The notes beneath the pieces were generated by a model. It was given only the letters and a program-made list of their open reading frames with translations. It had not been told where the DNA came from and searched no databases. A stretch of 64,000 nucleotides of DNA from Tianweitania sediminis. GTDB taxonomy: Bacteria; Pseudomonadota; Alphaproteobacteria; Rhizobiales; Rhizobiaceae. Below, one piece after another: positions 7,705 through 15,715 of the stretch. Where the stretch lies: assembly GCF_017813335.1 (NCBI RefSeq), contig NZ_JAGIYY010000001.1:682001-746000 (forward strand), in the 5' to 3' direction. The translations under genes were made by a program, and so were the position numbers. The number at the start of each line of letters is the position of its first letter. Position 1 is the first letter of the stretch.

Positions 7705-8949
7705 TCAAAGCACCTTTTCAATCCTGATCATCACGCCGCTTTTTGGCAGCGCCGGCATGCGGGAGAGATCGACGGTCAGATTTTGCTTGGGAACGGTGAA
7801 GCGGATCTCGCGGGTCATCGTGCGCAGCATGGTTTCCATGAGCGCGATCGTCATCCACTCCCCGGCGCAACGATGGTTCTGATCGTGATCTCCGCCGCCT
7901 TGTGGGATCAAGGTGAAGGCGTTGCCACCCCAGCCCAGAAAGCGTTCAGGTTGAAAGTCTTCCGGTGCACTCCAGAGCCGCGCATCATGGTTGGTGCCGT
8001 AGAGATCGAGCATGAAGCGCTCTCCCTCGACGAAACTGCGTCCCCGCCATGTAAATGGCTGTCGCACGATACCTGCCACCACTGGAAAGAATGGCGTCGT
8101 CCGCCGCACTTCCTGAACAAACGCCTGCAGGTAGTCATCATCCGATGCGACGCGCTGGCGCGCCCGCGGATGCTGGTGGAGTGCGAGCATCGCAAATGTG
8201 GCAAACCGAGCCACAGCGACTGTGGGCCGGAGGATGTTGAGAAGCTCGATCGCCGCCGTGCCTGCGGGAAGCAGGTTTCCATCCTGGTCCCGGTGCAGCG
8301 CAATGTCGTGCAAAGCGCTTCCCTCCGGCGGCACCAACGAACCCTCCCTTACCGCTTCCACAAAGCGGCGTGCCTTGCGTTCCGCGCCCCAGCGCCGCAC
8401 GCGCGCCAGCCAGTTCGGCGGCCCAACCCGACCCGCATTGTCGATCATCGCCCCGAGCTGGCCAATGAGCCGATCTCTTTCTGCTCCTTCCAGCGGAAGG
8501 CCAGCCCACCGGCAAACCGAGCGACCGAGCGCAAGGCGGAAGATCGTGTGCGACGACACCTCCTGGCCCACCACGCGGTTCGCCTCGTTGCGCAGTTCCT
8601 CGGATGTGAGGCGGGCCACGAGCTCCAGGCGTTCTGATCTCATCAGCGCCATGAACATCGCTTTTCGGTGGTGATGCTCCTTTCCGTCCAGCGTTGCCAC
8701 GCTGTTTTTGTCCTGGAGCAAGTGGAGAACGGAGGTGGGCAGGGCGCCTTTGCGGGTGAAGCGCTCCGGCGCATAAAACGTCCTCGCCGCATCTTCACCT
8801 TGAGCCACAAAGAAGCTCTTGCCGAGCAAGCGCGCCTGAAAGACGTCGGAGTGCAAATTTGCACATCTGTTCGAAACGAAGCGGTAGCCCTCACGCAAAA
8901 AAGCGAGCGAGGAGTCCAGCGCTTTCACCTTCGGGATTTTCTCAGTCAT
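7705..8949 (-). CDS. Cytochrome P450 of the CYP152 type (fatty-acid peroxygenase family)
   Basis: 414 aa, the compact length of CYP152 enzymes, which use H2O2 to hydroxylate or decarboxylate fatty acids without a reductase. Diagnostic features: I-helix LLNILRPTVAVARF with Arg241-Pro242 (the Arg-Pro pair that holds the fatty-acid carboxylate in P450-BSbeta and OleT), ExxR at 280-283, and the haem loop IPQGGGDHDQNHRCAGEW with Cys361, where the family has its characteristic insertion before the Cys. Position 85, Gln in the hydroxylases and His in OleT, is Ala here (NSVATLDG). No redox partner is adjacent, as expected for a peroxygenase. It is divergent from the Na/Pi transporter gene. Confidence 0.88.
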   Translation of the reverse strand: MTEKIPKVKALDSSLAFLREGYRFVSNRCANLHSDVFQARLLGKSFFVAQGEDAARTFYAPERFTRKGALPTSVLHLLQDKNSVATLDGKEHHHRKAMFMALMRSERLELVARLTSEELRNEANRVVGQEVSSHTIFRLALGRSVCRWAGLPLEGAERDRLIGQLGAMIDNAGRVGPPNWLARVRRWGAERKARRFVEAVREGSLVPPEGSALHDIALHRDQDGNLLPAGTAAIELLNILRPTVAVARFATFAMLALHQHPRARQRVASDDDYLQAFVQEVRRTTPFFPVVAGIVRQPFTWRGRSFVEGERFMLDLYGTNHDARLWSAPEDFQPERFLGWGGNAFTLIPQGGGDHDQNHRCAGEWMTIALMETMLRTMTREIRFTVPKQNLTVDLSRMPALPKSGVMIRIEKVL

Positions 8950-9227
8950 TCACTCACCGCTCAATCCACCACCAATGGGAGATTTGGGCCGATGATCCCC
9001 AACGGCAACCGTAGCAGGAAGATCGGGAGAACTCTGACCTGACCGGCTTGAGTTCAAGGCCCTGCAGCTGCCCTCCTTGAGGGAGCAGGCCAGATAAGAA
9101 AGATCACCGCCAAGATCACCTTGGTTTCGATCAAGAGACCAAAGCGTTCCTTTAACCGGCTAACTTTTGAAATGGACTTTCTGCATGGGAGTGCATAGCC
9201 TTCCAGAGTTATGGAAGGAGCAGAGCT

Positions 9228-10895
9228 ATGTCCGGATCGGTGTTTTTCCTGCATCTCGCGGGCGCGATCGCACTGCTCCTGTGGGCCACGCGGATGGTCA
9301 AGACCGGGGTTGAGCGTGCTTACGGGGACGTGCTGCGGGTCAAGCTTCGCAAGAGCATGCAAAGGCCGCTCCTGGCTGTCGCAACGGGCGCGGGACTAGC
9401 CGTAGCCTTTCAAAGCTCGACAGCCGTCACGCTCCTGGTCGGGTCCTTTGCAGGTTCGGGCATCGTGTCGACGCTTGGCGGCCAACTGGCGGTACGCGGT
9501 GCTGAAGTCGGTTCTGCCTTGGTTGTACGTTTGCTTAGCTTCGACCTTTCTTTTCTCGTGCCTCTCTGCGTGACCGCGGGCACGACCATCTTCATGACGA
9601 CTGTCAGGCGGGAATGGCGACAACTCGGTCGCATACTGGTCGGTGTCGGCCTGCTCCTGCTGTCGCTTGAGATGATCGGCCAGACCTCGGAGCCTCTGCG
9701 CGAGAGTTCGGTTGTTCCGGTCATCATCGGCTTCTTGTCGGAGGACACGGTCACCGCCTTCCTGCTCGCGGCTCTGGCGACTTGGCTGTTTCACTCCAGC
9801 ATTGCCGCCGTCCTGCTTCTGGCGACGCTTGCGGAAAAGGGCATCGTCCCGCCCGAGCTCGGGCTCGTGATGGTGCTCGGCATCAACCTCGGCAGCTCGA
9901 TTATCGCGCCGGTGCTCACCCGCAGGTCGCCGCCTGCCGTTCGTGTGGTGCCGATCGGAAATCTTCTCATGCGGGGCGCGGGTTCGGTGACGGCGCTGGC
10001 GTTCCTGACGGCCTTGGACCCGCAGCTTTCTTGGCTTGGCACCGCGCCCGCCGACCGTATCGTGAACGCCCATATCGCCTTCAACGTCCTGATGCTGATC
10101 GCCGGCGTGCCGTCCGCACCGCTGGTTGCCAAAGCATCAAGGTGGCTCGTCCAGCAGACCGTTGGAGACGCTTCCTTGTCCACCGCCGAGATCGAGGTTC
10201 CCAGCGCATTGAAGGATGGGGCGTTGAGTTCTCCACGGCTCGCGCTCGGCAATGCAACGCGTGAGGTCGTCCGCGTCTGTGAAGACATCGAGATCATGCT
10301 GGAACGCATTTTCATGCTCTATGAAGCCGCAGACCAGAAGGCTATCGAAGATCTCGCCGCGCTGGATGACCGGGTCGATCGGCGCCATGCGGCGCTCAAG
10401 CTTTACCTTGCCCGCATCGATCCGCATCGGATGGAAGACGACGACGCTGAGCGCTGCCAGGAGCTGCTCGGCGCATGCGTGAAGCTTGAACAGGTGGGCG
10501 ACGTAATTGTTCGCAACATGCTCGTCCATGTCCGCAAGAAAGTGCAGCACAAGCTCGAATTCACCGAAGACGGCTGGTTGGAGCTTGCGAGCTTCCACTC
10601 CACCGTTCTCGCCAACGCCCGCCTCGCGTTCAACGTGCTCGTATCCCGAGATGCACGGACTGCGCGCGAACTTGTTCTGCAGAAGGACCAGCTCCGGGAG
10701 GCAGAGAAGGAAACGGCACGCCGGCACTTCGAGCGTCTGCGCGAGGGCACGGTGAGGAGCCTGGACACCAGCACGATCCACCTGGACACGATCCGCGACC
10801 TGAAGCAGATCAATTCGCTCCTGACAGCCATTGCTTACCCTGTTCTTGAAGAACGAGGTCTCCTGAGCGGCTCCCGGCTTCGCGCGGCTGAGTGA
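9228..10895 (+). CDS. Na+/Pi cotransporter family protein with C-terminal PhoU-like domain
   Basis: 555 aa. The N-terminal half (about 1-310) has two inverted NptA/PNaS repeats with the QSS motif (FQSSTAVTLL, residues 61-70) and its degenerate partner FHSSIAAVLL. The C-terminal 200 residues form a PhoU-like helical bundle. This is the YjbB/NptA architecture, probably an inner-membrane phosphate transporter (export or low-affinity uptake). The ATG is preceded by a clear GGAAGGAGC ribosome site. It is monocistronic. No Pho box was located. Confidence 0.9.
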   Translation: MSGSVFFLHLAGAIALLLWATRMVKTGVERAYGDVLRVKLRKSMQRPLLAVATGAGLAVAFQSSTAVTLLVGSFAGSGIVSTLGGQLAVRGAEVGSALVVRLLSFDLSFLVPLCVTAGTTIFMTTVRREWRQLGRILVGVGLLLLSLEMIGQTSEPLRESSVVPVIIGFLSEDTVTAFLLAALATWLFHSSIAAVLLLATLAEKGIVPPELGLVMVLGINLGSSIIAPVLTRRSPPAVRVVPIGNLLMRGAGSVTALAFLTALDPQLSWLGTAPADRIVNAHIAFNVLMLIAGVPSAPLVAKASRWLVQQTVGDASLSTAEIEVPSALKDGALSSPRLALGNATREVVRVCEDIEIMLERIFMLYEAADQKAIEDLAALDDRVDRRHAALKLYLARIDPHRMEDDDAERCQELLGACVKLEQVGDVIVRNMLVHVRKKVQHKLEFTEDGWLELASFHSTVLANARLAFNVLVSRDARTARELVLQKDQLREAEKETARRHFERLREGTVRSLDTSTIHLDTIRDLKQINSLLTAIAYPVLEERGLLSGSRLRAAE

Positions 10896-11252
10896 AGCTC
10901 GCCTGATATGGACGGGGCCGACAACACGGTTATCTTGGAACGGATGATCGCTCGAGGGCCCGTGCCATAGCCATCTTCCAGTCCCGAACGCTTCGATGGC
11001 TTCGTCGAAAGGCCGGCCTCGGCCTGTGAAGGCGGACTTAGCGGATGACCTTGCCTTCTGGGCCGCGTTGATTCGTGCGGGAAAAGGGTTGCTCGGGTAG
11101 GCCGTTTGCGGTCACCGGAAGCAATCCGGTAGTTCCTTTCAGCTGCGACTGATCCAGGAAGGGCCGACACGCACGACGATCCACCTTCCACCTCCCTTGC
11201 TCGGGAGCTGCGGCACCAAGGAGCATCTTATCCGCGGCCATTTCCAGAGGGT
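10896..11252. other. Intergenic region between convergent genes, no gene recognised
   Basis: This 357-nt stretch lies between the Na/Pi transporter stop and the stop of the CoA-transferase gene, which converge. Short open frames on the minus strand here resemble nothing known and have no ribosome site. No clear bidirectional terminator is visible. Confidence 0.5.
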
Positions 11253-12440
11253 TCAACGTACCTTCAGTCGGCCAACGTCTTCACTCGAATATCCCACCGA
11301 AGCCAGAACTTCTTCGCTATGCTGGCCAAGCTCCGGCGCCGGGTGGCGTACCGTGCAGGGGGTGCCGTCGAGCTTCACCGGAAAGCCCAGCATCCGAACG
11401 GCGCCATGCCCCGGGTGATCCACATCGATTGCCATTTCTTGGGCGATCACCTGCGGGTCGGCGAAGGCTTGCGCGATGTCCTGGACGCGGCCGCAAGGCA
11501 CGCCTGCGGCATTGATGCGCGCGATCCAAGCCTCGGACGTGTCACGGGCCAGGGCGCCATCAATCAGGTCGTGCAGTTCGGCACGCCGCTGGAAGCGCTT
11601 GGCGTTGGTGTCGAAGCGTGAATCGTCAAGCAGGTGTTCCAGATCAAGTGAAGCGAGGAACTTGCGCAGGATCACGTCGTTCGATGGCGCAACAGCGATC
11701 TCGCCGTCGGCCGTCTTGTAGAGGCCGTAGGGCGCCACTAGGGGATGATCGTTGCCTGTGCGCTGGGGCAGCCGCCCGGTGACGAAATACTCGGATGCGA
11801 GGTAGGCCATCATGGAAATGGCTCCATTCACCATGGCGGCTTCGACGTGTTGACCCTTGCCGTTGAGATCACGCGCCCGCAACGCGTTGACGATGCCGAA
11901 GGCAAGGTAAAGGCCGGCAACAAGGTCGGTGATCGGCTGTGCCGAGCGCACCGGCTCGCCGCCCGCAAAGCCGTTCACGCTCATCAGCCCGCTCATGGCC
12001 TGTGCGATGAAGTCGAAGGCGGGACGATCCACATAAGGGCCGGTCGATCCGAAGCCGTTGACCTGGGCCGTAACAAGCCGGGGGTTGAGTTCGTTTAGCC
12101 GATCCTTGCCGAAACCCATCTTGGCGAGGACGCCTGGGCGGAAATTGTCGACAAGAACATCGGCCGAGGCGATCAGACGGCCAAGGGCTGCGCGGCCGTC
12201 GTCCGAGCGCAGATCGAGCAGAACCGACTTCTTGTTGCGGTTGAAGGCTGCATAATACCAGGAGAAGCCGTCTCGCAACGTGCCCTGGCTTCGGATCGGA
12301 TCGCCTTCTCCCGTTTCCACCTTGATGACCTCGGCGCCCATGTCGCCCAGCATCATGGTGCAGAACGGTCCGGACAGGACCCGCGTCAGGTCGATAACGC
12401 GGATGCCGTCAAGCGGAAGGCGAGGGGGATTTTCGTCCAT
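11253..12440 (-). CDS. CaiB/BaiF (class III) CoA-transferase
   Basis: 395 aa, usual length. It begins with PLDGIRVIDLTRVLSGPFC and MGAEVIKVE, the CoA-binding Rossmann signature. Asp172 in QPITDLVAGLYLA aligns with the catalytic Asp of formyl-CoA transferase that forms the acyl anhydride. It starts 2 nt after the HMG-CoA-lyase gene, so the two are co-transcribed. The pairing suggests transfer of CoA from an acyl-CoA donor to a branched dicarboxylate such as 3-hydroxy-3-methylglutarate, as in the SUGCT branch of the family. This is inferred from context. Confidence 0.9.
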   Translation of the reverse strand: MDENPPRLPLDGIRVIDLTRVLSGPFCTMMLGDMGAEVIKVETGEGDPIRSQGTLRDGFSWYYAAFNRNKKSVLLDLRSDDGRAALGRLIASADVLVDNFRPGVLAKMGFGKDRLNELNPRLVTAQVNGFGSTGPYVDRPAFDFIAQAMSGLMSVNGFAGGEPVRSAQPITDLVAGLYLAFGIVNALRARDLNGKGQHVEAAMVNGAISMMAYLASEYFVTGRLPQRTGNDHPLVAPYGLYKTADGEIAVAPSNDVILRKFLASLDLEHLLDDSRFDTNAKRFQRRAELHDLIDGALARDTSEAWIARINAAGVPCGRVQDIAQAFADPQVIAQEMAIDVDHPGHGAVRMLGFPVKLDGTPCTVRHPAPELGQHSEEVLASVGYSSEDVGRLKVR

Positions 12441-12442
12441 GC

Positions 12443-13405
12443 TTACCCGTTCGCCGTCGCCACCGCGTCCATCGGATGAAGTTCGAGCCGCGGCCCCGCC
12501 TTCATCAGTTGGCCGGGAAGCGGGTGGCCGACAGCCGTTTCAATGCGCCGCGCGGTGGGGATGAGGCGGGACAGATCCACGCCGGTTTCGACGCCGCATT
12601 CATCCAGCATGTAAACAAGATCTTCCGTGCAGATATTGCCGGTGGCCTTCGGCGCGAACGGGCAGCCGCCAAGCCCGCCGATGCTCGACTCGTAGCGCGT
12701 CACGCCTTCCATCAGCCCCGCATAAACGCAAACGAGCCCCACGCCCCGCGTGTTGTGGAAATGGAGGGTAATGTCGATGTCGGGAACAGCAGCGCGTAGG
12801 CCGCGACAGCGCTCCTGAACCAGCGGCGGCGTTGCCATGCCGGTGGTGTCGCCCAAAGAAATGGTGGTGATCCCCATGTCGCGGTAGCGTCGGGCGATGT
12901 CCACTACGGCTGAAACTGGTACGTCACCTTCGAAAGGGCAGCCGAACGACGTGGCGATCGCGCCGTAGACGGGCTTGCCGGCTGCTTCGCCCATGCGGCA
13001 GATTTCGGCGAAGCCCGCTAGCGAATCTTCGCGCGAGCGGTTGACGTTTTTGCGGTTGTGGCTTTCCGACGCGGACATGAACACGACCATCGCGTCAATG
13101 CCGGCTTCAATCGCGCGTTCAGCACCTTTGGCGTTGGGTACGAGTGCGGTGAGTTCGACACCGTTTTGACGATCGATGCCCGAAAGAACGTCGGCCGCGT
13201 CGCGCATCTGCGGCACGGCACGCGGCGATACGAAGGAGGTCGCCTCGAAGTGGCGCAGCCCAGCGCCGATCAGGCCATTCACAAGTGCAACCTTCTCCTC
13301 GGTCGGCACCCAGCGGGGCTCCGATTGCAGCCCATCGCGAGGGCCGACCTCGATGATCGTCGCTTTGGCAGGAAAACCTTGGAGCGGTGCTGCGCTGGGG
13401 CTCAT
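12443..13405 (-). CDS. Hydroxymethylglutaryl-CoA lyase
   Basis: 320 aa from the ATG at 13405 (ribosome site GGGAGG); the frame upstream overlaps the divergent regulator and is not coding. It is a DRE-TIM metallolyase: IIEVGPRDGLQSE at the N-terminus (the Asp and Arg of the active site), HFHNTRG for metal binding, and the loop SSIGGLGGCPFAPKATGN with the cysteine signature of HMG-CoA lyases. It cleaves HMG-CoA to acetoacetate and acetyl-CoA, cytoplasmic. With the adjacent CoA-transferase it would form a two-step route from a free hydroxy-dicarboxylate. Confidence 0.92.
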   Translation of the reverse strand: MSPSAAPLQGFPAKATIIEVGPRDGLQSEPRWVPTEEKVALVNGLIGAGLRHFEATSFVSPRAVPQMRDAADVLSGIDRQNGVELTALVPNAKGAERAIEAGIDAMVVFMSASESHNRKNVNRSREDSLAGFAEICRMGEAAGKPVYGAIATSFGCPFEGDVPVSAVVDIARRYRDMGITTISLGDTTGMATPPLVQERCRGLRAAVPDIDITLHFHNTRGVGLVCVYAGLMEGVTRYESSIGGLGGCPFAPKATGNICTEDLVYMLDECGVETGVDLSRLIPTARRIETAVGHPLPGQLMKAGPRLELHPMDAVATANG

Positions 13406-13446
13406 TTCGCCTCCCGCCGAAAAGAGTTGTCGTGGTCCACCAGATT

Positions 13447-13454
13447 GGTATACC
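13447..13454. promoter_or_regulatory. Candidate GntR operator GGTATACC in the divergent promoter region
   Basis: A perfect 8-bp palindrome, context TTGGTATACCGT, lies in the 68-nt space between the HMG-CoA lyase start (13405) and the GntR start (13474). FCD-type GntR regulators often bind short palindromes centred on TATAC, such as TGGTATACCA. With only 68 nt between divergent genes, one bound regulator could control both directions. Confidence 0.5.
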
Positions 13455-13473
13455 GTTCCGGCAAGAGGGGTCA

Positions 13474-14232
13474 ATGGTGGATAACATTGCGCTGACATTG
13501 CAAAGAACCGACAACGTTGGGGAAGACCCGACGGCGACAACCGGTTCGCGCGCAGAGGCGTCGGTGAGCGAGCGCGTCCTGTCGCGCATGCGGGCAGACA
13601 TTTTCCTGCTCAAGCTTGCACCCGGGGAGGCGATTGCCGAGCGCTCGCTGGAACGCAGCTATGGTGCGTCCCGCACCCCCATCCGCGAAGCGCTGGGTCA
13701 ACTGATCCGCGAAGGGCTGATCGTCCGCACCTCCCGCGGCTATGCAGTGGCGCCGTTCGACATGGACGAGCTGGAAGAAAGCTTCGAATATCGTGAACTG
13801 CTCGAGGATGCGGCGGTGCGGCTTGCTTGCCGCCGCGCCGAGCCGCAAGCGCTGGACGCGTTGCAGGAAACGGTCGATCGCGGTTTAACGGAGTTCACAC
13901 CGCAAAGCTGGTTTGAAATCGGCCTCGACGTACACGTCCGGCTGGCCGAACTTTCAGGAAATCGTTTTCTGCGCGAGGCGGTGCAGGACGTGATTTCACG
14001 CACCATGCGGATTCGCTGGCTGGTGGCCAACACGCCCGAAGGGCGCAGCGCGGCCCATCGCGAGCACAGTGAAATCCTGCGTCTCGTGCGTGCACGTGAT
14101 GCCGAGGCGGCCGCAACGGCGCTTCGCCAACACGGGCGCGATGTTCGGCGGCAGGCCTATGCCGCTCTGGAAGAAAGCCGCCGTTATCTTGGCGCGCGAA
14201 GCTTCGTCGGCACGAGCCTGGGAGGCGACTAG
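13474..14232 (+). CDS. GntR-family regulator, FCD (FadR C-terminal-like) type
   Basis: 252 aa from the ATG at 13474 (ribosome site GAGGGG). An upstream in-frame extension overlaps the lyase gene and was rejected. Winged HTH at about residues 35-100 (ERSLERSYGASRTPIREALGQLIREGL), then an all-helical FCD ligand domain with the metal-binding residues typical of the group (D-x3-H in EIGLDVHVRLAELSGN, later H in AAHREHSEIL). It probably controls both the divergent CoA-transferase/lyase pair and the TctCBA genes that follow, with an organic acid as effector. Confidence 0.9.
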   Translation: MVDNIALTLQRTDNVGEDPTATTGSRAEASVSERVLSRMRADIFLLKLAPGEAIAERSLERSYGASRTPIREALGQLIREGLIVRTSRGYAVAPFDMDELEESFEYRELLEDAAVRLACRRAEPQALDALQETVDRGLTEFTPQSWFEIGLDVHVRLAELSGNRFLREAVQDVISRTMRIRWLVANTPEGRSAAHREHSEILRLVRARDAEAAATALRQHGRDVRRQAYAALEESRRYLGARSFVGTSLGGD

Positions 14233-14303
14233 CCGAACGGCACAACTTCACCTTGCTGGCAGGAGGGCCATGCAAGGCGGATCATCACATAAGGGAGGAA
14301 CCA

Positions 14304-15278
14304 ATGATGACCAAACTGACGAGACTTCTCACGGGCGTCGCGACCGCGGCCATGATTTTGGCGGGTGCAGGAGGAGCTTCGGCCGCCGAGTGCATCGCTC
14401 CGGCAGACCCGGGTGGCGGCTGGGACTTTACCTGCCGCACCGTCGGCCGGCTTTTGTATGACCTGAAGATCGCCGAAGAACCCGTGCAGGTCACCAACAT
14501 GCCGGGCGGGGTCGGCGCCGTGGCCTATGCGAATGTGATGTCGAAGCGTCCATCGGATGCCGACCTGATCGTCGCTACCTCAACGGTTGGCGTCACGCAG
14601 ATTGCCCAAGGCAAGTATCCGGCCGATACCGATGTCATGCGCTGGATTGGCATGCTTGGGACAGATGTCGGCGTCATCGTTGTGCCGAAGGACTCGCCTT
14701 ACAAGTCGCTGTCGGACCTAATGGACGCCTACAAGAAGGATCCAGCCTCCGTCGTGGCTGCTGGATCTTCGGGCGCTGGTGGCTGGGACCACATCCGGCT
14801 CCTGATGGTTGCAAAGGCAGCCGGCATGGAGGCCGATGCCTTCAAGCAGATCCGGTGGGTGCAGTTTGACGGCGGCAGCCCAGCCGTGACCCAGATGATT
14901 GGCGGCCAGGTGCAGGTGGTTACCACCGATCTCGGCGAAGTCGCGGGCTTCGTGGAATCCGGGGATATCCGCATCCTCGGCACCTTGTCGGACGAGCCGG
15001 TTCCAGCCTTTCCGGATGCGCCGACTGCCAAGTCCCAGGGCTTCGATGTCACGGGCTACAACTGGCGGGGCTTCTATACAGGCGGTGAAGTATCCGATGC
15101 CGACTATCAGAAGTGGGTAGACACCATGAAGAAGCTTTACGACAGCCCGGAATGGAAGAAGGCTGCCGAAGGCAGCGGCCTCGTTCCGATCTGGCGAGGC
15201 GGCGCGGAGTTCGAGACCTATGTCGGTGAGCAGGCCGAGCAGATGCGTCAGATCTCCAAGGACATCGGAGTGATGTGA
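14304..15278 (+). CDS. tctC: TTT-family substrate-binding protein (TctC/Bug)
   Basis: 324 aa from the ATG at 14304, with a strong GGGAGGAA ribosome site. Signal peptide to about residue 27 (ILAGAGGASAAE). The mature part has the Bug pattern: PADPGGGWDFTCRTVGRLL near the start and VTNMPGGVGAVAYANV, the loops that hold a carboxylate. It captures a carboxylated substrate in the periplasm for the TctAB membrane proteins that follow at once. Catabolic neighbours suggest a branched hydroxy-dicarboxylate. Confidence 0.9.
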   Translation: MMTKLTRLLTGVATAAMILAGAGGASAAECIAPADPGGGWDFTCRTVGRLLYDLKIAEEPVQVTNMPGGVGAVAYANVMSKRPSDADLIVATSTVGVTQIAQGKYPADTDVMRWIGMLGTDVGVIVVPKDSPYKSLSDLMDAYKKDPASVVAAGSSGAGGWDHIRLLMVAKAAGMEADAFKQIRWVQFDGGSPAVTQMIGGQVQVVTTDLGEVAGFVESGDIRILGTLSDEPVPAFPDAPTAKSQGFDVTGYNWRGFYTGGEVSDADYQKWVDTMKKLYDSPEWKKAAEGSGLVPIWRGGAEFETYVGEQAEQMRQISKDIGVM

Positions 15279-15709
15279 TGGGAGATCGGATCCTCGGCCT
15301 GATCATTTTTGGCCTTGCGATCTGGTATGGTTGGACTGCGGGTTCCTATGAGGCGAGCTTCGGTGATCCTCTTGGGCCCGCGGCCTTCCCGCAGATGTTG
15401 TCGGTTCCGGCGGCGCTCCTCAGCCTGTTCCTGATTGTTCGGCCCGATCCCGACCCCAGTTGGCCCGAGCACCGGCGGCTCCTGTCGCAGGCTGCCACGA
15501 TTGCCGTTCTCGTCGCCTACGCCTTCTTTCTAGAAGATCTCGGCTTTGTTCTGGCGACGACCGTCGCGGTGATCGCCCTCAGCCGCCTTTTGGGTGCGGG
15601 TTGGCTGAAGTCGGCGACTTCCGGCGTGCTGATGGCCGTTGGCTTGTTCGTGCTTTTCGACACTCTGCTGGGCCTTCCGCTGCCGCTCCAACCCTCTTTC
15701 ATGGGCTGA
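15278..15709 (+). CDS. tctB: TTT-family small membrane subunit (TctB)
   Basis: 143 aa with four membrane segments and the typical N-terminal GPAAFPQML stretch followed by a short loop RPDPDPSWPEH. The start is the ATG at 15278, overlapping the TctC stop as TGATG; a GTG just before it at 15275 is also possible. It is the small, poorly conserved inner-membrane subunit of the tripartite tricarboxylate transporter. Confidence 0.85.
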   Translation: MGDRILGLIIFGLAIWYGWTAGSYEASFGDPLGPAAFPQMLSVPAALLSLFLIVRPDPDPSWPEHRRLLSQAATIAVLVAYAFFLEDLGFVLATTVAVIALSRLLGAGWLKSATSGVLMAVGLFVLFDTLLGLPLPLQPSFMG

Positions 15710-15715
15710 CAGGTC

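Noticed and set aside
10835-11191. Possible minus-strand gene between the Na/Pi transporter and the CoA-transferase
   Set aside because: No ribosome site, no family resemblance, and it overlaps the end of the transporter gene.
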